A stretch of 35,390 nucleotides of DNA from an uncultured bacterium (GCA_949292525.1 CASEZJ010000008.1:1-35390), one strand, 5' to 3'. Positions 1-7,718 are shown, counted from the first letter of the stretch. Notes: generated from the sequence alone by a model not told the origin. Numbers and translations are program-made.

Positions 1-40
1 CATCTATAGTTTTTTTATAAACTAAGTTTACAAATAATAA

Positions 41-87
41 AAAGTGATTACTTTACAACTATAATAAGTTGAAAAAATAATCACTTT
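41..87. repeat. Large inverted repeat of unknown role
   Basis: Perfect 10-base arms AAAGTGATTA (41-50) and TAATCACTTT (78-87) enclose a second small inverted repeat, CAACT/AGTTG (56-60 and 67-71). No T-run follows directly, so it is not itself a terminator. The next bases (88-100) are more GC-rich than the surroundings and lead straight into the terminator at 101-136. It may be the 3' part of a structured RNA or of a gene lying to the left of the window. Confidence 0.5.
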
Positions 88-100
88 GTCAACGGTCTGT

Positions 101-136
101 GAGGAATAAAAAATAATTTTTATTCCTCTTTTTTTA
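101..136 (+). terminator. Intrinsic terminator of an upstream transcript
   Basis: A perfect 12-bp stem, GAGGAATAAAAA (101-112) with TTTTTATTCCTC (117-128), has a 4-base loop and is followed by an unbroken T-run to 136. The gene or RNA it ends is left of the window, or is the structured stretch 41-100. Confidence 0.8.
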
Positions 137-168
137 CATTATGGCGTAATTACAATGAAAAAACACTA

Positions 169-197
169 TATACATTGATTTCAAAAAATGGTATAAT
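169..197 (+). promoter_or_regulatory. Promoter of the 217-2460 operon
   Basis: Consensus -10 TATAAT (192-197), extended by TG at 189-190, lies 17 bases after a weak -35 TATACA (169-174). A GAGG ribosome binding site (205-208) precedes the ATG at 217, giving a very short leader. Confidence 0.7.
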
Positions 198-216
198 TTA
201 AAAAGAGGTTGATTAT

Positions 217-1077
217 ATGCTTTTTCGATATTATTTTTTCAAAGAAGGGACAAGGCGTTATGATGTAGCTGATCTAATTAGTTATTTTAATGCTAATCCT
301 TACATTGATATTTTAAATAAGAATGAAGCGGAAAAGGTTGCGCATTATTATAACCCTACTTTAGATTTTTCTTTTGACTTTATTATAGCTTCTAAATCTA
401 GTGTACCTAATATTGAAAGACTAGATCCTAGATATGTAGAAGTTAATTTAAAAGTAGAGTTTAATGTATTGCTACCTACCTATAACGTGGAATTAATCTT
501 GAATATTTGTGAAGACATAACCAAAATGTTTAATTTTTATGTTTACAATGAGGTTTTTGAAGATGTTTCTCCATTTAAACGTAGTTTAATGCTTAAGGCT
601 TTTGAGATAGTTAAATTGGCTTATAAAAATAAATATCCTCAAGAAATAGCTAATTACTATCGTTTAGATAAAGAAAATTTAAACAAGGTTTATGATTATC
701 TTCAACAATCAAGTATAATTAGTGATTTACTTAAAGTCGATAATGTAATAGTTCCTAAAATTGCTTTCTATGCTGTAGATGGTAAGAGAAAAATCTATAC
801 CGCTATTGAAATCAATCCAATCGAGCCTTTTGTCTTCCCTTTATTTGTAGACATGGTTCATATCAATAATGAAGAAATGGATATGTTCATTTCTAGTGAA
901 GAGCTATATAGTCAAACTAAAAAATTATTTCACCCAATTGAATCAAGTATAAGTTCTTTATTTTATACTACGCCAAGAGAAATAAAAAAAATAAATAAAA
1001 TTTTAACTAAAGTAAATTTCTCCCCATTAATTTTAGAACTTAAAAAAGTTGATTTTAGCAAAGTCTTAGATATATAA
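217..1077 (+). CDS. Conserved-looking protein of unknown function, first gene of deo operon
   Basis: This 286-residue soluble protein is not one I recognise. It has no signal peptide, membrane segment or known catalytic motif. It is rich in aromatic and acidic residues, with an acidic/hydrophobic strand-like middle (about 70-115) and a helical region around 125-170 ([18 protein letters not shown]) that could be a small helix-turn-helix-like or partner-binding bundle; that reading is speculative. The start at 217 is supported by a strong promoter 20 bases upstream and a GAGG ribosome binding site. It ends 11 bases before deoC, so it is co-transcribed with the deoxynucleoside salvage genes and might regulate or assist them. 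The context is the only functional clue. Confidence 0.75.
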   Translation: MLFRYYFFKEGTRRYDVADLISYFNANPYIDILNKNEAEKVAHYYNPTLDFSFDFIIASKSSVPNIERLDPRYVEVNLKVEFNVLLPTYNVELILNICEDITKMFNFYVYNEVFEDVSPFKRSLMLKAFEIVKLAYKNKYPQEIANYYRLDKENLNKVYDYLQQSSIISDLLKVDNVIVPKIAFYAVDGKRKIYTAIEINPIEPFVFPLFVDMVHINNEEMDMFISSEELYSQTKKLFHPIESSISSLFYTTPREIKKINKILTKVNFSPLILELKKVDFSKVLDI

Positions 1078-1088
1078 AGGAGGTATTT

Positions 1089-1742
1089 ATGGATTACGCT
1101 AAATATATCGATCATACTTTATTAAAAGCTACAGCTACTAAAGCTGAAATTACTAAATTGTTAGAAGAAGCTAAAGAATATCATTTTAAATCTGTTTGTG
1201 TAAACCCCTATTATGTTAGCTATGCTAAAGAAGTTTTACGCGATACTGATGTTTTAGTATGTACAGTTATAGGTTTCCCATTAGGGCAAAATACTACTAA
1301 TGTAAAAGTGTTAGAAACAAAAGATGCAATTCTAAATGGGGCAGATGAAATAGATATGGTAATCAATATTGCTGCTGTAAAAGATAAAGATGACAAATTA
1401 GTAGAAACGGAAATAAGAGCTATAAAAGAAGCTTGTGGTCCTAGGACCTTAAAAGTTATTTTAGAAACATGTTATTTAACAGACGAAGAAATAGTTCGCG
1501 CATCTAAGTTAGCTAAAAAAGCTAATGCCGATTTTGTTAAAACATCAACAGGATTTGGAACTAATGGAGCTACAGTAGAAGCTGTAAAATTAATGCGAGA
1601 AACAGTAGGTAAAACAATGGGTGTTAAAGCTTCTGGTGGAATTAGAAGCAAAGAAGATATGGAAAAAATGATAGAAGTTGGAGCTACTAGAATTGGAGCT
1701 TCAGCAGGAGTAAAAATTATGGAGGCCTATAAAAATGAGTAA
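1089..1742 (+). CDS. deoC: Deoxyribose-phosphate aldolase
   Basis: DeoC cleaves 2-deoxyribose 5-phosphate to glyceraldehyde 3-phosphate and acetaldehyde, the last step of deoxynucleoside catabolism, in the cytoplasm. At 217 residues it matches the usual short bacterial DeoC. The class I aldolase barrel shows the Schiff-base lysine in FVKTSTGFG (K151), a second active-site lysine in VKASGGIR (K180) and the acidic residue of the ADEIDMV strand (D90). A strong AAAGGAGG ribosome binding site lies just upstream. The gene overlaps deoD by 8 bases, which implies translational coupling. The downstream product acetaldehyde could feed fermentative redox balance (inference). Confidence 0.97.
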   Translation: MDYAKYIDHTLLKATATKAEITKLLEEAKEYHFKSVCVNPYYVSYAKEVLRDTDVLVCTVIGFPLGQNTTNVKVLETKDAILNGADEIDMVINIAAVKDKDDKLVETEIRAIKEACGPRTLKVILETCYLTDEEIVRASKLAKKANADFVKTSTGFGTNGATVEAVKLMRETVGKTMGVKASGGIRSKEDMEKMIEVGATRIGASAGVKIMEAYKNE

Positions 1743-2460
1743 TATTCCAACTCCACACATTTCGTGTGATGATCAAAACAAGATTGCAAAGGTAGTTTTA
1801 ATGCCTGGTGACCCTTTAAGAGCTAAATTTATTGCTGAAACTTTTTTAACTGACACCTTCCCAATTAATACAACAAGAGGTATGTTAGGTTATACAGGTA
1901 AATATAAAGGTAAATGGATTAGTGTAATGGGTTCAGGTATGGGTATGCCATCTATTGGTATATATTCATATGAATTGTATAAATTTTATGATGTAGATAC
2001 AATTATTAGAATCGGTTCAGCAGGTGCTTATAGCGAAAGATTAAAGATATATGATACTGTTTTAGTAACAGAAGCTTATAGTGAATCTAGTTTTGCAAAA
2101 ACAGCATGGCAAATGCGAGGTAAAAAATTAAAAAGCAGTAAAGCAGTTAACAACAAATTAATTAAAATAGCAAGTAAATTGAATATACCATTAAAAGAAG
2201 CAGTTTGTCACTCTTCAGATGTTTTCTATGGTAATAAAGATTATAGAATTATTAGAGACACTTATGGTTGTGAATGTGTTGAAATGGAAAGCTTTGCCTT
2301 ATTTGCTAATGCTAAAGCAACAAATAAGAAGGCAGCTTGCTTATTAACTATTTCTGATTCATTTATAACTCATGAAGTTACATCAGCTGAAGAAAGACAA
2401 AACTCATTTACAAATATGATGAAAATAGCTTTAGAAATGGCTACAACAAAATTAAGATAA
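1735..2460 (+). CDS. deoD: Purine nucleoside phosphorylase, DeoD type
   Basis: DeoD reversibly phosphorolyses purine (deoxy)nucleosides to the base and (deoxy)ribose 1-phosphate. The protein has 241 residues, close to the 230-240 usual for the hexameric DeoD class. Signatures include the phosphate-binding loop MPGDPLRAK (23-31), the IRIGSAGAY strand (91-99), the nucleoside-binding VEMES (182-186) and catalytic D208 in TISDSF, with a basic R221 downstream. A GGAGG sits 9 bases before the ATG inside the 3' end of deoC. Together DeoD and DeoC can funnel deoxynucleosides into glycolysis, but no phosphopentomutase (deoB) or nucleoside transporter is seen in the window. Confidence 0.96.
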   Translation: MSNIPTPHISCDDQNKIAKVVLMPGDPLRAKFIAETFLTDTFPINTTRGMLGYTGKYKGKWISVMGSGMGMPSIGIYSYELYKFYDVDTIIRIGSAGAYSERLKIYDTVLVTEAYSESSFAKTAWQMRGKKLKSSKAVNNKLIKIASKLNIPLKEAVCHSSDVFYGNKDYRIIRDTYGCECVEMESFALFANAKATNKKAACLLTISDSFITHEVTSAEERQNSFTNMMKIALEMATTKLR

Positions 2461-2486
2461 GGGAAGGCAACTTCCTTTATTTTTTT
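2459..2486 (+). terminator. Intrinsic terminator after deoD
   Basis: Stem GGAAG (2462-2466) and CTTCC (2471-2475), extendable by AAG/TTT pairs, with a GCAA tetraloop and a T-rich tail. It starts at the deoD stop codon. Confidence 0.8.
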
Positions 2487-2585
2487 AAAAAATAGCTAAA
2501 CTAAGACTTTTTATAATTTTAAAATTGTAATATATTTAATAAAAAATAATATTTTTTCTTATTATGATAAAAAAGAAAATATTGA

Positions 2586-2664
2586 AATAAGAAAAACAAA
2601 TAAAAATTTATTATTTTTCTTATTGTAAATATTTTTATTAAAAAAATCGCTGAATAGCGATTTT
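2586..2664. repeat. Two AT-rich hairpins upstream of ssb
   Basis: The 223-base gap before ssb holds a perfect 11-bp inverted repeat AATAAGAAAAA (2586-2596)/TTTTTCTTATT (2614-2624) and a second hairpin ATCGCT-GAAT-AGCGAT (about 2645-2660) flanked by A and T runs. The motif TTTTTTCTTATT also occurs near 2551-2562. The second hairpin resembles a bidirectional terminator. The first could be an operator or simply low-complexity DNA. Confidence 0.45.
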
Positions 2665-2690
2665 GTAATAATCTATTTTTTTGTTATATT
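2663..2690 (+). promoter_or_regulatory. Promoter of ssb
   Basis: -35 TTGTAA (2663-2668), a 16-base spacer and -10 TATATT (2685-2690). The expected start site lies just before the AAGGAGG ribosome binding site at about 2699-2705, so the leader is very short. Confidence 0.55.
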
Positions 2691-2709
2691 ACCTCTGAAA
2701 GGAGGAAAT

Positions 2710-3048
2710 ATGTACAATTATTTTATGCTAGTTGGCCGTATAGCTAAGGAAGTCGAAATAAAAACTCTTGAAGATGGTAGGAACGTATTAAATTTACTAA
2801 TCATAGTCCAAAGACCTTTCCGCAACCAAGATGGTGAATTTGAAAATGATCTATTAAGAGTTACATTATGGGAAGGAACAGCTGAAATTGTTTCTGATAA
2901 TGTAAGAAAAGGCGCAATGATTGCGATTAAAGGTAGAATAGTTTCTAACAAAAAAACTAATCAAGAGGGACAAAATATTTATCAGACAGAATTAGTTGGT
3001 GAACGAGTTGTCTTTTTTTCCAATGTTGATACAAAGGTTGAAGGCTAA
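2710..3048 (+). CDS. Short single-stranded DNA-binding protein (SsbB-like OB fold)
   Basis: A 112-residue OB-fold protein of the SSB family, which binds single-stranded DNA during replication, repair or transformation. The N-terminus YFMLVGRIAKEVEIK, the central LLRVTLWEGTAE strand and the MIAIKGRI turn are the expected SSB core. It stops after the OB fold: the glycine/glutamine-rich linker and acidic DDDIPF-type tail that recruit partner proteins are missing. In length and architecture it resembles Bacillus SsbB (about 113 residues) rather than the essential full-length SsbA. It is monocistronic with its own promoter and terminator, and its stop codon overlaps that of the convergent phosphatase gene. 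A full-length SSB probably exists elsewhere (inference). Confidence 0.88.
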   Translation: MYNYFMLVGRIAKEVEIKTLEDGRNVLNLLIIVQRPFRNQDGEFENDLLRVTLWEGTAEIVSDNVRKGAMIAIKGRIVSNKKTNQEGQNIYQTELVGERVVFFSNVDTKVEG

Positions 3049-3063
3049 AAGCCTTCTTTTTTT
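3040..3063 (+). terminator. Terminator shared by two convergent stop codons
   Basis: Stem GAAGGC (3040-3045)/GCCTTC (3051-3056) with a five-base loop and a T-run to 3063. The stops of ssb (TAA, 3046-3048) and of the minus-strand HAD gene (TAG, 3047-3045) lie at and in the loop. The T-tail is on the plus-strand side only. Confidence 0.8.
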
Positions 3064-3776
3064 AAATAATTTGCAACCCCATTTTCATCATTAGACAAGG
3101 TTACAACAAAATTATAATTAAATAATTCATGATGACTATTAGCCATAATAACACCAATATCAGCTTCCTTTAACATATCTAGGTCACCTAAATCATCACC
3201 AAAAGCGATTATTTTTTCATTAGGGAACAATTTCCTAAATTCTTGAACCCCATTTCCCTTAGTAGTTGGGCAAAACTTATTAATATTTGTATTAATATAA
3301 GTTGTAAAATCTAAATTTAATTTATTAGCTAGTTTAAGACCAATTGTTTTAAAGTCGTCATGATAAACAATTTTATAACTTTTTGTTTTATATGTTTCTA
3401 AATTTGCATATTTAGCATAATTATGTTTAGCTAAATAAGCTAAATCATCCGTGACAAATCCATCACCTGATTCGACGAGAATAGTATTAATATGATTTTC
3501 TTTTAACTTTTTAATTAGATAATTAGTAGTATTTGCATCTATAGGCTTTTCATAAATAAGCTCATCTTTAAAATTATAAATAGTATTACCACCATTTAAA
3601 ATTTGATAATGAGGTTTAAATAATTTACAAATATCTTTAGTGGCTACAAATGAACGTGCCGTATTAAAAACTATTAAATGTCTTTTTGCTATATCGTTTA
3701 AAACAGCAATAGTATAGTTTGTAATAATTCCTTTATTGTTTAATAAAGTATCATCTAAATCTAGCATAATTATCAT
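3045..3776 (-). CDS. Cof-type HAD phosphatase
   Basis: This 243-residue member of the haloacid dehalogenase superfamily (Cof/YidA, class IIB) probably dephosphorylates sugar phosphates or other small phosphorylated metabolites. Motif I is LDLDDT (5-10; nucleophile D6, acid/base D8), motif II is the N-T-A after the LIVF strand, a conserved lysine lies in TTKGNGV, and motif III is FGDDLGDLDM near residue 190. The type IIB cap lies between motifs II and III. It has no signal peptide and is cytoplasmic. It is transcribed alone from an extended -10 promoter and converges on ssb. The substrate cannot be told from sequence. Confidence 0.9.
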   Translation of the reverse strand: MIIMLDLDDTLLNNKGIITNYTIAVLNDIAKRHLIVFNTARSFVATKDICKLFKPHYQILNGGNTIYNFKDELIYEKPIDANTTNYLIKKLKENHINTILVESGDGFVTDDLAYLAKHNYAKYANLETYKTKSYKIVYHDDFKTIGLKLANKLNLDFTTYINTNINKFCPTTKGNGVQEFRKLFPNEKIIAFGDDLGDLDMLKEADIGVIMANSHHELFNYNFVVTLSNDENGVANYLKKEGF

Positions 3777-3790
3777 AATATCACCAAGTT

Positions 3791-3799
3791 ATTATAACA
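3791..3799 (-). promoter_or_regulatory. Extended -10 promoter of the HAD gene
   Basis: On the minus strand TGTTATAAT reads from 3799 to 3791, with no convincing -35. GGTGA just before the start codon is the ribosome binding site. It is divergent from the promoter at 3819-3847. Confidence 0.6.
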
Positions 3800-3818
3800 C
3801 ATAAAAATTAATATAAGG

Positions 3819-3847
3819 TTGTATTGTTTTGTATTTTAGTGTATAAT
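3819..3847 (+). promoter_or_regulatory. Promoter of the NfeD/SPFH operon
   Basis: -35 TTGTAT (3819-3824), exactly 17 bases, then -10 TATAAT (3842-3847). AAGGAGG follows at about 3855-3861, ahead of ATG 3868. Confidence 0.75.
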
Positions 3848-3867
3848 CATATACAAGGAGGTAAATT

Positions 3868-4242
3868 ATGTTAGAATTTTATGATTATGATGAACGAACA
3901 GGTTATGTTTCTATCTATAATAATTATTTAATATTAAATAAAAAATTAGCCAACTTTGTTTGTGATGCATATAAAATTAGGCTAGGTATCGATGTAGAAA
4001 AAAATAAAATTTATTTATTTAAAGTCTCTAAAGATAAAGTTTATGATGAAAATTTAGATGAAAAGTCGTTACTAAAATTAACAATAACTAAATCATATGG
4101 TCGAATTTCAAGTCGAGATATGATAGAATTTATAGTAGCTAAGTTTAAATTGAATATTCCTAAAAATGGGTATTTGAAATTTAAGGCTAAATATTTATTA
4201 GATGATAATGCTATAGCTATTATGCTGAAGGAGGAGATATAA
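3868..4242 (+). CDS. Unknown 124-residue protein leading the NfeD-SPFH operon
   Basis: I do not recognise this protein. It is small and soluble, with no signal peptide or membrane helix, and its alternating pattern suggests an N-terminal strand-rich half (YVSIYNNYLILNKKLANF) and a mixed C-terminal half ending in a likely strand pair (YLKFKAKYLLDDNAIAIML). The pattern loosely recalls small two-fold beta-alpha proteins, but no family can be named. It has its own near-consensus promoter and AAGGAGG site, and its TAA shares one base with the ATG of the NfeD-like gene, so the two are translationally coupled. A role in the membrane-microdomain system encoded downstream is inferred from context only. 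Confidence 0.8.
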   Translation: MLEFYDYDERTGYVSIYNNYLILNKKLANFVCDAYKIRLGIDVEKNKIYLFKVSKDKVYDENLDEKSLLKLTITKSYGRISSRDMIEFIVAKFKLNIPKNGYLKFKAKYLLDDNAIAIMLKEEI

Positions 4243-4694
4243 TGATTGAACCTTATATGATTTGGATTTGGTTAGGTGTATTTATTATTACATTAATAAT
4301 TGAAGCAGTAACTCAGGAATTAGTATCAATCTGGTTTTCTTTAGGTTCATTAGTTTGTATAGTTTTATGTTTAATTAATGGGATTACATATTGGGTTGAA
4401 ATAATAGTATTTGTTGCTGTTTCAATAATAACGTTACTTTTAACTAGACCGGTAGTGTTAAAACTACTCAAAAATAAAATAAGGACAACTAATGTTGATG
4501 ATTTTATCGGGAGAGAAGTAAGAGCAATCTGTTCAATTAAATTTAATCAAATGGGTGAAATTAAAATAAATGATGTCATTTATAATGCTGTTTTAGCTGA
4601 AAATGAAAAAGATATAAATGAAGGCGAATTTTGCGTAATCGTTGGGATTAAGGGTAATAAAGTGGTAGTAAAACCATTACAAAAGGAGATTTAG
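4242..4694 (+). CDS. NfeD-like membrane protein
   Basis: A 150-residue short NfeD-family protein. Two hydrophobic segments (about 5-23 and 33-70, the latter probably two helices) anchor it in the membrane. The C-terminal half (about 85-148, from DDFIGREVRAIC to GNKVVVKPL) is the OB-fold domain typical of NfeD, facing the cytoplasm. It lacks the N-terminal ClpP-like protease domain of long NfeD proteins. NfeD proteins are almost always encoded beside SPFH/flotillin-type proteins and work with them in membrane microdomains, as here: the SPFH gene starts 2 bases after the stop. An AAGGAG before 4242 lies in the end of the upstream gene. Confidence 0.88.
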   Translation: MIEPYMIWIWLGVFIITLIIEAVTQELVSIWFSLGSLVCIVLCLINGITYWVEIIVFVAVSIITLLLTRPVVLKLLKNKIRTTNVDDFIGREVRAICSIKFNQMGEIKINDVIYNAVLAENEKDINEGEFCVIVGIKGNKVVVKPLQKEI

Positions 4695-4696
4695 AA

Positions 4697-5653
4697 ATGT
4701 TTTTAATTAGTGGTGCACAAATTGTAGGAATTATTGTTATATGTATTGTATTACTAGCTATTTTAGTTTATTTAATAACTAGAATTAGAATAGTTAAACA
4801 AACTAGTAAATATATAATTGAAAGATTAGGGGCTTATCATGCAACTTGGAGTGTGGGTATTCATTTTTTGTTACCATTTGTTGATAGAATAGCTAGTGTT
4901 GTTTCAATGAAGGAACAAGTTAAGGATTTTGATCCACAACCTGTTATTACAAAGGATAATGTAACTATGCAAATTGATACGGTTGTGTTCTATACCGTTT
5001 TAGATCCAAAGTTATACACTTATGGTGTTGAAAATCCAATTTTTGCGATTGAAAAACTATCAGCTACAACTTTACGTAATATAATAGGTGATTTAGAATT
5101 AGATGCTACACTAACTAGTAGAGATATCATTAATTCTAAAATGCGTTCAATATTAGATGAAGCAACTGATCCATGGGGTATTAAGGTTAATCGTGTGGAA
5201 GTTAAAAATATATTACCTCCTCAAGATATTAGAGATTCAATGGAAAGACAAATGCGTGCTGAAAGAGAAAGAAGAGAAAAAATATTACTTGCTGAAGGTG
5301 ATAAAAGATCAAAAATTCTTCAAGCTGAGGGTGATAAAGAATCACAAATTTTAAGAGCAGAAGCCGAAAAAGAAGCAATGATTAAAAAAGCTGAAGGTGA
5401 AGCAGCCGCAATTTTAAAAGTTAAGGAAGCTGAAGCTGCGGGTATTAAAGCATTAAGAGAAGCTGAAGCTGCTGGTATTACTTTATTAAAAGATGCGGAT
5501 GCATCTAAACAAGTGTTGACTATGCTAAGTTATGAAGCTTTAGAAAAAGTTGCTGAAGGTAAAGCTACTAAGCTTATTATTCCATCTAATATTCAAGATT
5601 TAGTTACTAATATTAGTACAATTAGTGAGACCTTAAAAGAAAATAAAGAATAA
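4697..5653 (+). CDS. SPFH/stomatin-like (paraslipin) membrane protein
   Basis: A 318-residue SPFH (stomatin, prohibitin, flotillin, HflK/C) protein of the QmcA/paraslipin type. A single N-terminal transmembrane helix (about 8-28) is followed by the SPFH domain (about 30-190: ERLGAYHATWSVGIHFLLPF, MQIDTVVFYTV, GDLELDATLTSRDIIN). A long charged coiled coil with A/E/K heptad-like repeats (AEGDKRSKILQAEGDKES and onward, about 195-265) drives oligomerisation. Such proteins form large membrane cages or microdomains that influence protease access and membrane order. It follows the NfeD partner with an AAAGGAG site, and a clear terminator follows. The repeats AEGDK and EAEAAG are visible also at the DNA level. 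Confidence 0.93.
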   Translation: MFLISGAQIVGIIVICIVLLAILVYLITRIRIVKQTSKYIIERLGAYHATWSVGIHFLLPFVDRIASVVSMKEQVKDFDPQPVITKDNVTMQIDTVVFYTVLDPKLYTYGVENPIFAIEKLSATTLRNIIGDLELDATLTSRDIINSKMRSILDEATDPWGIKVNRVEVKNILPPQDIRDSMERQMRAERERREKILLAEGDKRSKILQAEGDKESQILRAEAEKEAMIKKAEGEAAAILKVKEAEAAGIKALREAEAAGITLLKDADASKQVLTMLSYEALEKVAEGKATKLIIPSNIQDLVTNISTISETLKENKE

Positions 5654-5661
5654 GTTATACA

Positions 5662-5688
5662 ATAGGCATTAATATGCCTATTTTTGTT
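5662..5688 (+). terminator. Terminator of the NfeD/SPFH operon
   Basis: Stem ATAGGCAT (5662-5669)/ATGCCTAT (5674-5681), loop TAAT, T-rich tail. Confidence 0.85.
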
Positions 5689-5706
5689 TGTGAAAGCAAA
5701 TTTTGC

Positions 5707-5734
5707 TTGCAATATTGCGGATTTTCTATATAAT
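5707..5734 (+). promoter_or_regulatory. Promoter of the hydrogenase gene
   Basis: -35 TTGCAA (5707-5712), 16-base spacer, -10 TATAAT (5729-5734). An imperfect hairpin AAGCAAA/TTTGCTT at about 5695-5708 sits against the -35 element and could be an operator, although no known regulator motif is recognised. Confidence 0.6.
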
Positions 5735-5758
5735 ATTTAAGGAGACGGAGTTGAAAAA

Positions 5759-7288
5759 ATGTTTGATAGTTTTGAATCATTAGTGAGAATTAGAAGAAGT
5801 GTATTTAAAGAGGTGGCTAAATTAGCTTATGATGGTGATTATGAGAGAATTGAAGAAATTCCTTATACTTTACTTAATTCAGAAGCTAAGAAAAATGGTC
5901 AAGCTAAGTATAGAGAATCAATATTTTTAGAAAGAGCTATTGTTGCTGAAAGATTACGTTTAGCAATCGGTTTACCGGTTAGAAGTGCGGATGAACATAG
6001 TGCTATTTCTAAAGGAATTGAAGAAGCTATAACTACAAAAAGATTTTATGAACCACCGCTTATTAACATTATAGATTTTGCATGTAATGCTTGCCCAACT
6101 GACTCATATTATGTTTCTGATGTATGTGTTGGTTGTTTAGCAAACCCATGTCGTAATGTATGTCCTAAAAATGCGATAAGTATTGTTAATGGTAAATCAC
6201 ATATTAATCAAGATTTATGTATTAAATGTGGTCGTTGTAAAGATGTTTGTCCTTATGGTGCGATTATTCATCGTGAAAGACCATGCCAAAAAGCTTGTGG
6301 CATGGATGCAATTGAATCTGATGAATATGGCAAAGCTAAGATAAATTATGATAAATGTGTTTCTTGTGGTATGTGTTTAGTTAATTGTCCTTTTGGGGCG
6401 ATTGCCGATAAATCACAAATATTCCAAGTAATTCAAACAATTAAATCTGAACAAGAAATCTATGCGATTATGGCACCATCATTTGTAGGTCAATTCGGGC
6501 CAAAAGTAAACTTAAAAACAATTGATGATGCAATGGCTAAATTAGGATTTACAGGTGTTTATGAAGTTTCTATCGGTGCGGATTTATGTACAATTGAAGA
6601 GGCTAAAGACTTCTTAGATGAAGTACCTGATAAATTAAGATTTATGGGTACATCTTGTTGTCCTAGCTGGTCTGTAATGGCTAAAACATTATATCCTGAG
6701 TTTAAAGATAATATTTCTATGGCTTTAACACCAATGGTATTAACCGCAAGACTTGTTAAAAAACAACATCCAAATTCTAAAATTGTGTTTGTTGGACCAT
6801 GTTCAGCTAAAAAATTAGAAGCAAGTCGTAAAGCTGTACGATCTGATGTTGATTTTGTATTAACGTTTGAAGAATTAATGGGTATGTTTGAAGCTAAACA
6901 AGTTGATTTTAACACTTTAGAAAGCAAACCATTAAAGAATGAAACTACTGCGTCAGGACGAGGATTCGCTGTTGCAGGTGGGGTTGCTCAAGCTGTTGTT
7001 GATGCATGTAAAAAACTTGAGCCAGGTAGAGAAATTAAGGTTAAAGCTGTACAAGGTTTAAGAAATTGTAGAGCTATGTTAGATGATGCTAAAAAAGGAA
7101 AATATGAAGGTTTCTTACTTGAAGGTATGGCATGTCCATATGGTTGTGCTTCTGGTGCAGGTACAATTATAACAGCTACTAAAACTAAAGCCTTTGTAGG
7201 TTTATCACAAAAAGAAACACCATTAAAGAATTCATTAGAATCTAATTATAAAGAACAACTTGAAGAGCTAGAAGAAAGAGGCGTTTAA
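5759..7288 (+). CDS. Monomeric [FeFe] hydrogenase, group B-like
   Basis: This 509-residue iron hydrogenase reversibly reduces protons to H2 with electrons from ferredoxin, disposing of reductant in fermentation. Residues 105-215 hold a cysteine-rich electron relay: an unusual CNACP...CVGC...CRNVCP group (109-135), then CIKCGRCKDVCP (154-165) and CVSCGMCLVNCP (200-211), the last two being [4Fe-4S] ferredoxin motifs. The H-cluster domain has L1 TSCCPSW (298-304), L2 GPCSAKKLE (346-354) and L3 EGMACPYGCASGAG (455-468), including the proton-relay cysteine. L2 begins with G instead of the M of classical group A enzymes, and the N-terminal layout differs, which fits group B (inference). The maturation genes hydEFG are not in the window. 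yqeY follows after one base. Confidence 0.94.
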   Translation: MFDSFESLVRIRRSVFKEVAKLAYDGDYERIEEIPYTLLNSEAKKNGQAKYRESIFLERAIVAERLRLAIGLPVRSADEHSAISKGIEEAITTKRFYEPPLINIIDFACNACPTDSYYVSDVCVGCLANPCRNVCPKNAISIVNGKSHINQDLCIKCGRCKDVCPYGAIIHRERPCQKACGMDAIESDEYGKAKINYDKCVSCGMCLVNCPFGAIADKSQIFQVIQTIKSEQEIYAIMAPSFVGQFGPKVNLKTIDDAMAKLGFTGVYEVSIGADLCTIEEAKDFLDEVPDKLRFMGTSCCPSWSVMAKTLYPEFKDNISMALTPMVLTARLVKKQHPNSKIVFVGPCSAKKLEASRKAVRSDVDFVLTFEELMGMFEAKQVDFNTLESKPLKNETTASGRGFAVAGGVAQAVVDACKKLEPGREIKVKAVQGLRNCRAMLDDAKKGKYEGFLLEGMACPYGCASGAGTIITATKTKAFVGLSQKETPLKNSLESNYKEQLEELEERGV

Positions 7289-7289
7289 A

Positions 7290-7718
7290 ATGCTATTTGA
7301 TAGTTTAAACAAAGACTTTGTCGCAGCATATAAAGCTCGTGATATGGTAAAAAAAGATGTTTTATCAAGCATTATATCTAAATGTAAATATAAAAAAGTA
7401 GAGAAAAATGGTAGTGGTGAATTATCTGATCTTGATGTTTTAAAAATAATCGAAAAAACAATAAAAGAATTAGATGAAGAAATATTATCTTTCACTGAAG
7501 CTGGTGAAAGTTATAAAGATAGAGTAGATAATTTAAAATTACAAAAAGAAGTTTTAGTTAACTATTTACCAAAACAACTAACAGAAGAAGAAATATTAAA
7601 CATTATTAATTCATTAACAGATAAAAGTTTACCTAATGTTATGAAATATTTTAAAGCTAATTATAGTGGACAATGTGATATGGCTAAAGTATCACAAATA
7701 GCTAAGAATTTAAAATAG
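7290..7718 (+). CDS. yqeY: YqeY/GatB-domain protein
   Basis: A 142-residue protein of the YqeY family, an all-helical domain shared with the tail of the GatB subunit of the glutamyl-tRNA amidotransferase, thought to bind tRNA. Visible family features are the N-terminal LNKDFVAAYKARDMVKKDVL helix, SIISKCKYKKVE, and the VNYLPKQLTEEEI segment. Its exact cellular role is unknown. It lies one base after the hydrogenase stop with an AGAGG site inside the hydrogenase end, so it is co-transcribed; the pairing is probably positional rather than functional. In many Firmicutes yqeY sits next to rpsU instead. Confidence 0.9.
   Translation: MLFDSLNKDFVAAYKARDMVKKDVLSSIISKCKYKKVEKNGSGELSDLDVLKIIEKTIKELDEEILSFTEAGESYKDRVDNLKLQKEVLVNYLPKQLTEEEILNIINSLTDKSLPNVMKYFKANYSGQCDMAKVSQIAKNLK

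Noticed and set aside
2530-2640. Repeated TTTTTCTTATT motifs as a replication origin or operator array
   Set aside because: Only two or three imperfect copies in an almost pure AT stretch, without DnaA-box-like sequences; most simply low complexity and a hairpin.
5270-5500. Short tandem repeats in the SPFH gene
   Set aside because: They are explained by the coiled-coil AEGDK/EAEAAG protein repeats and are not a DNA element.
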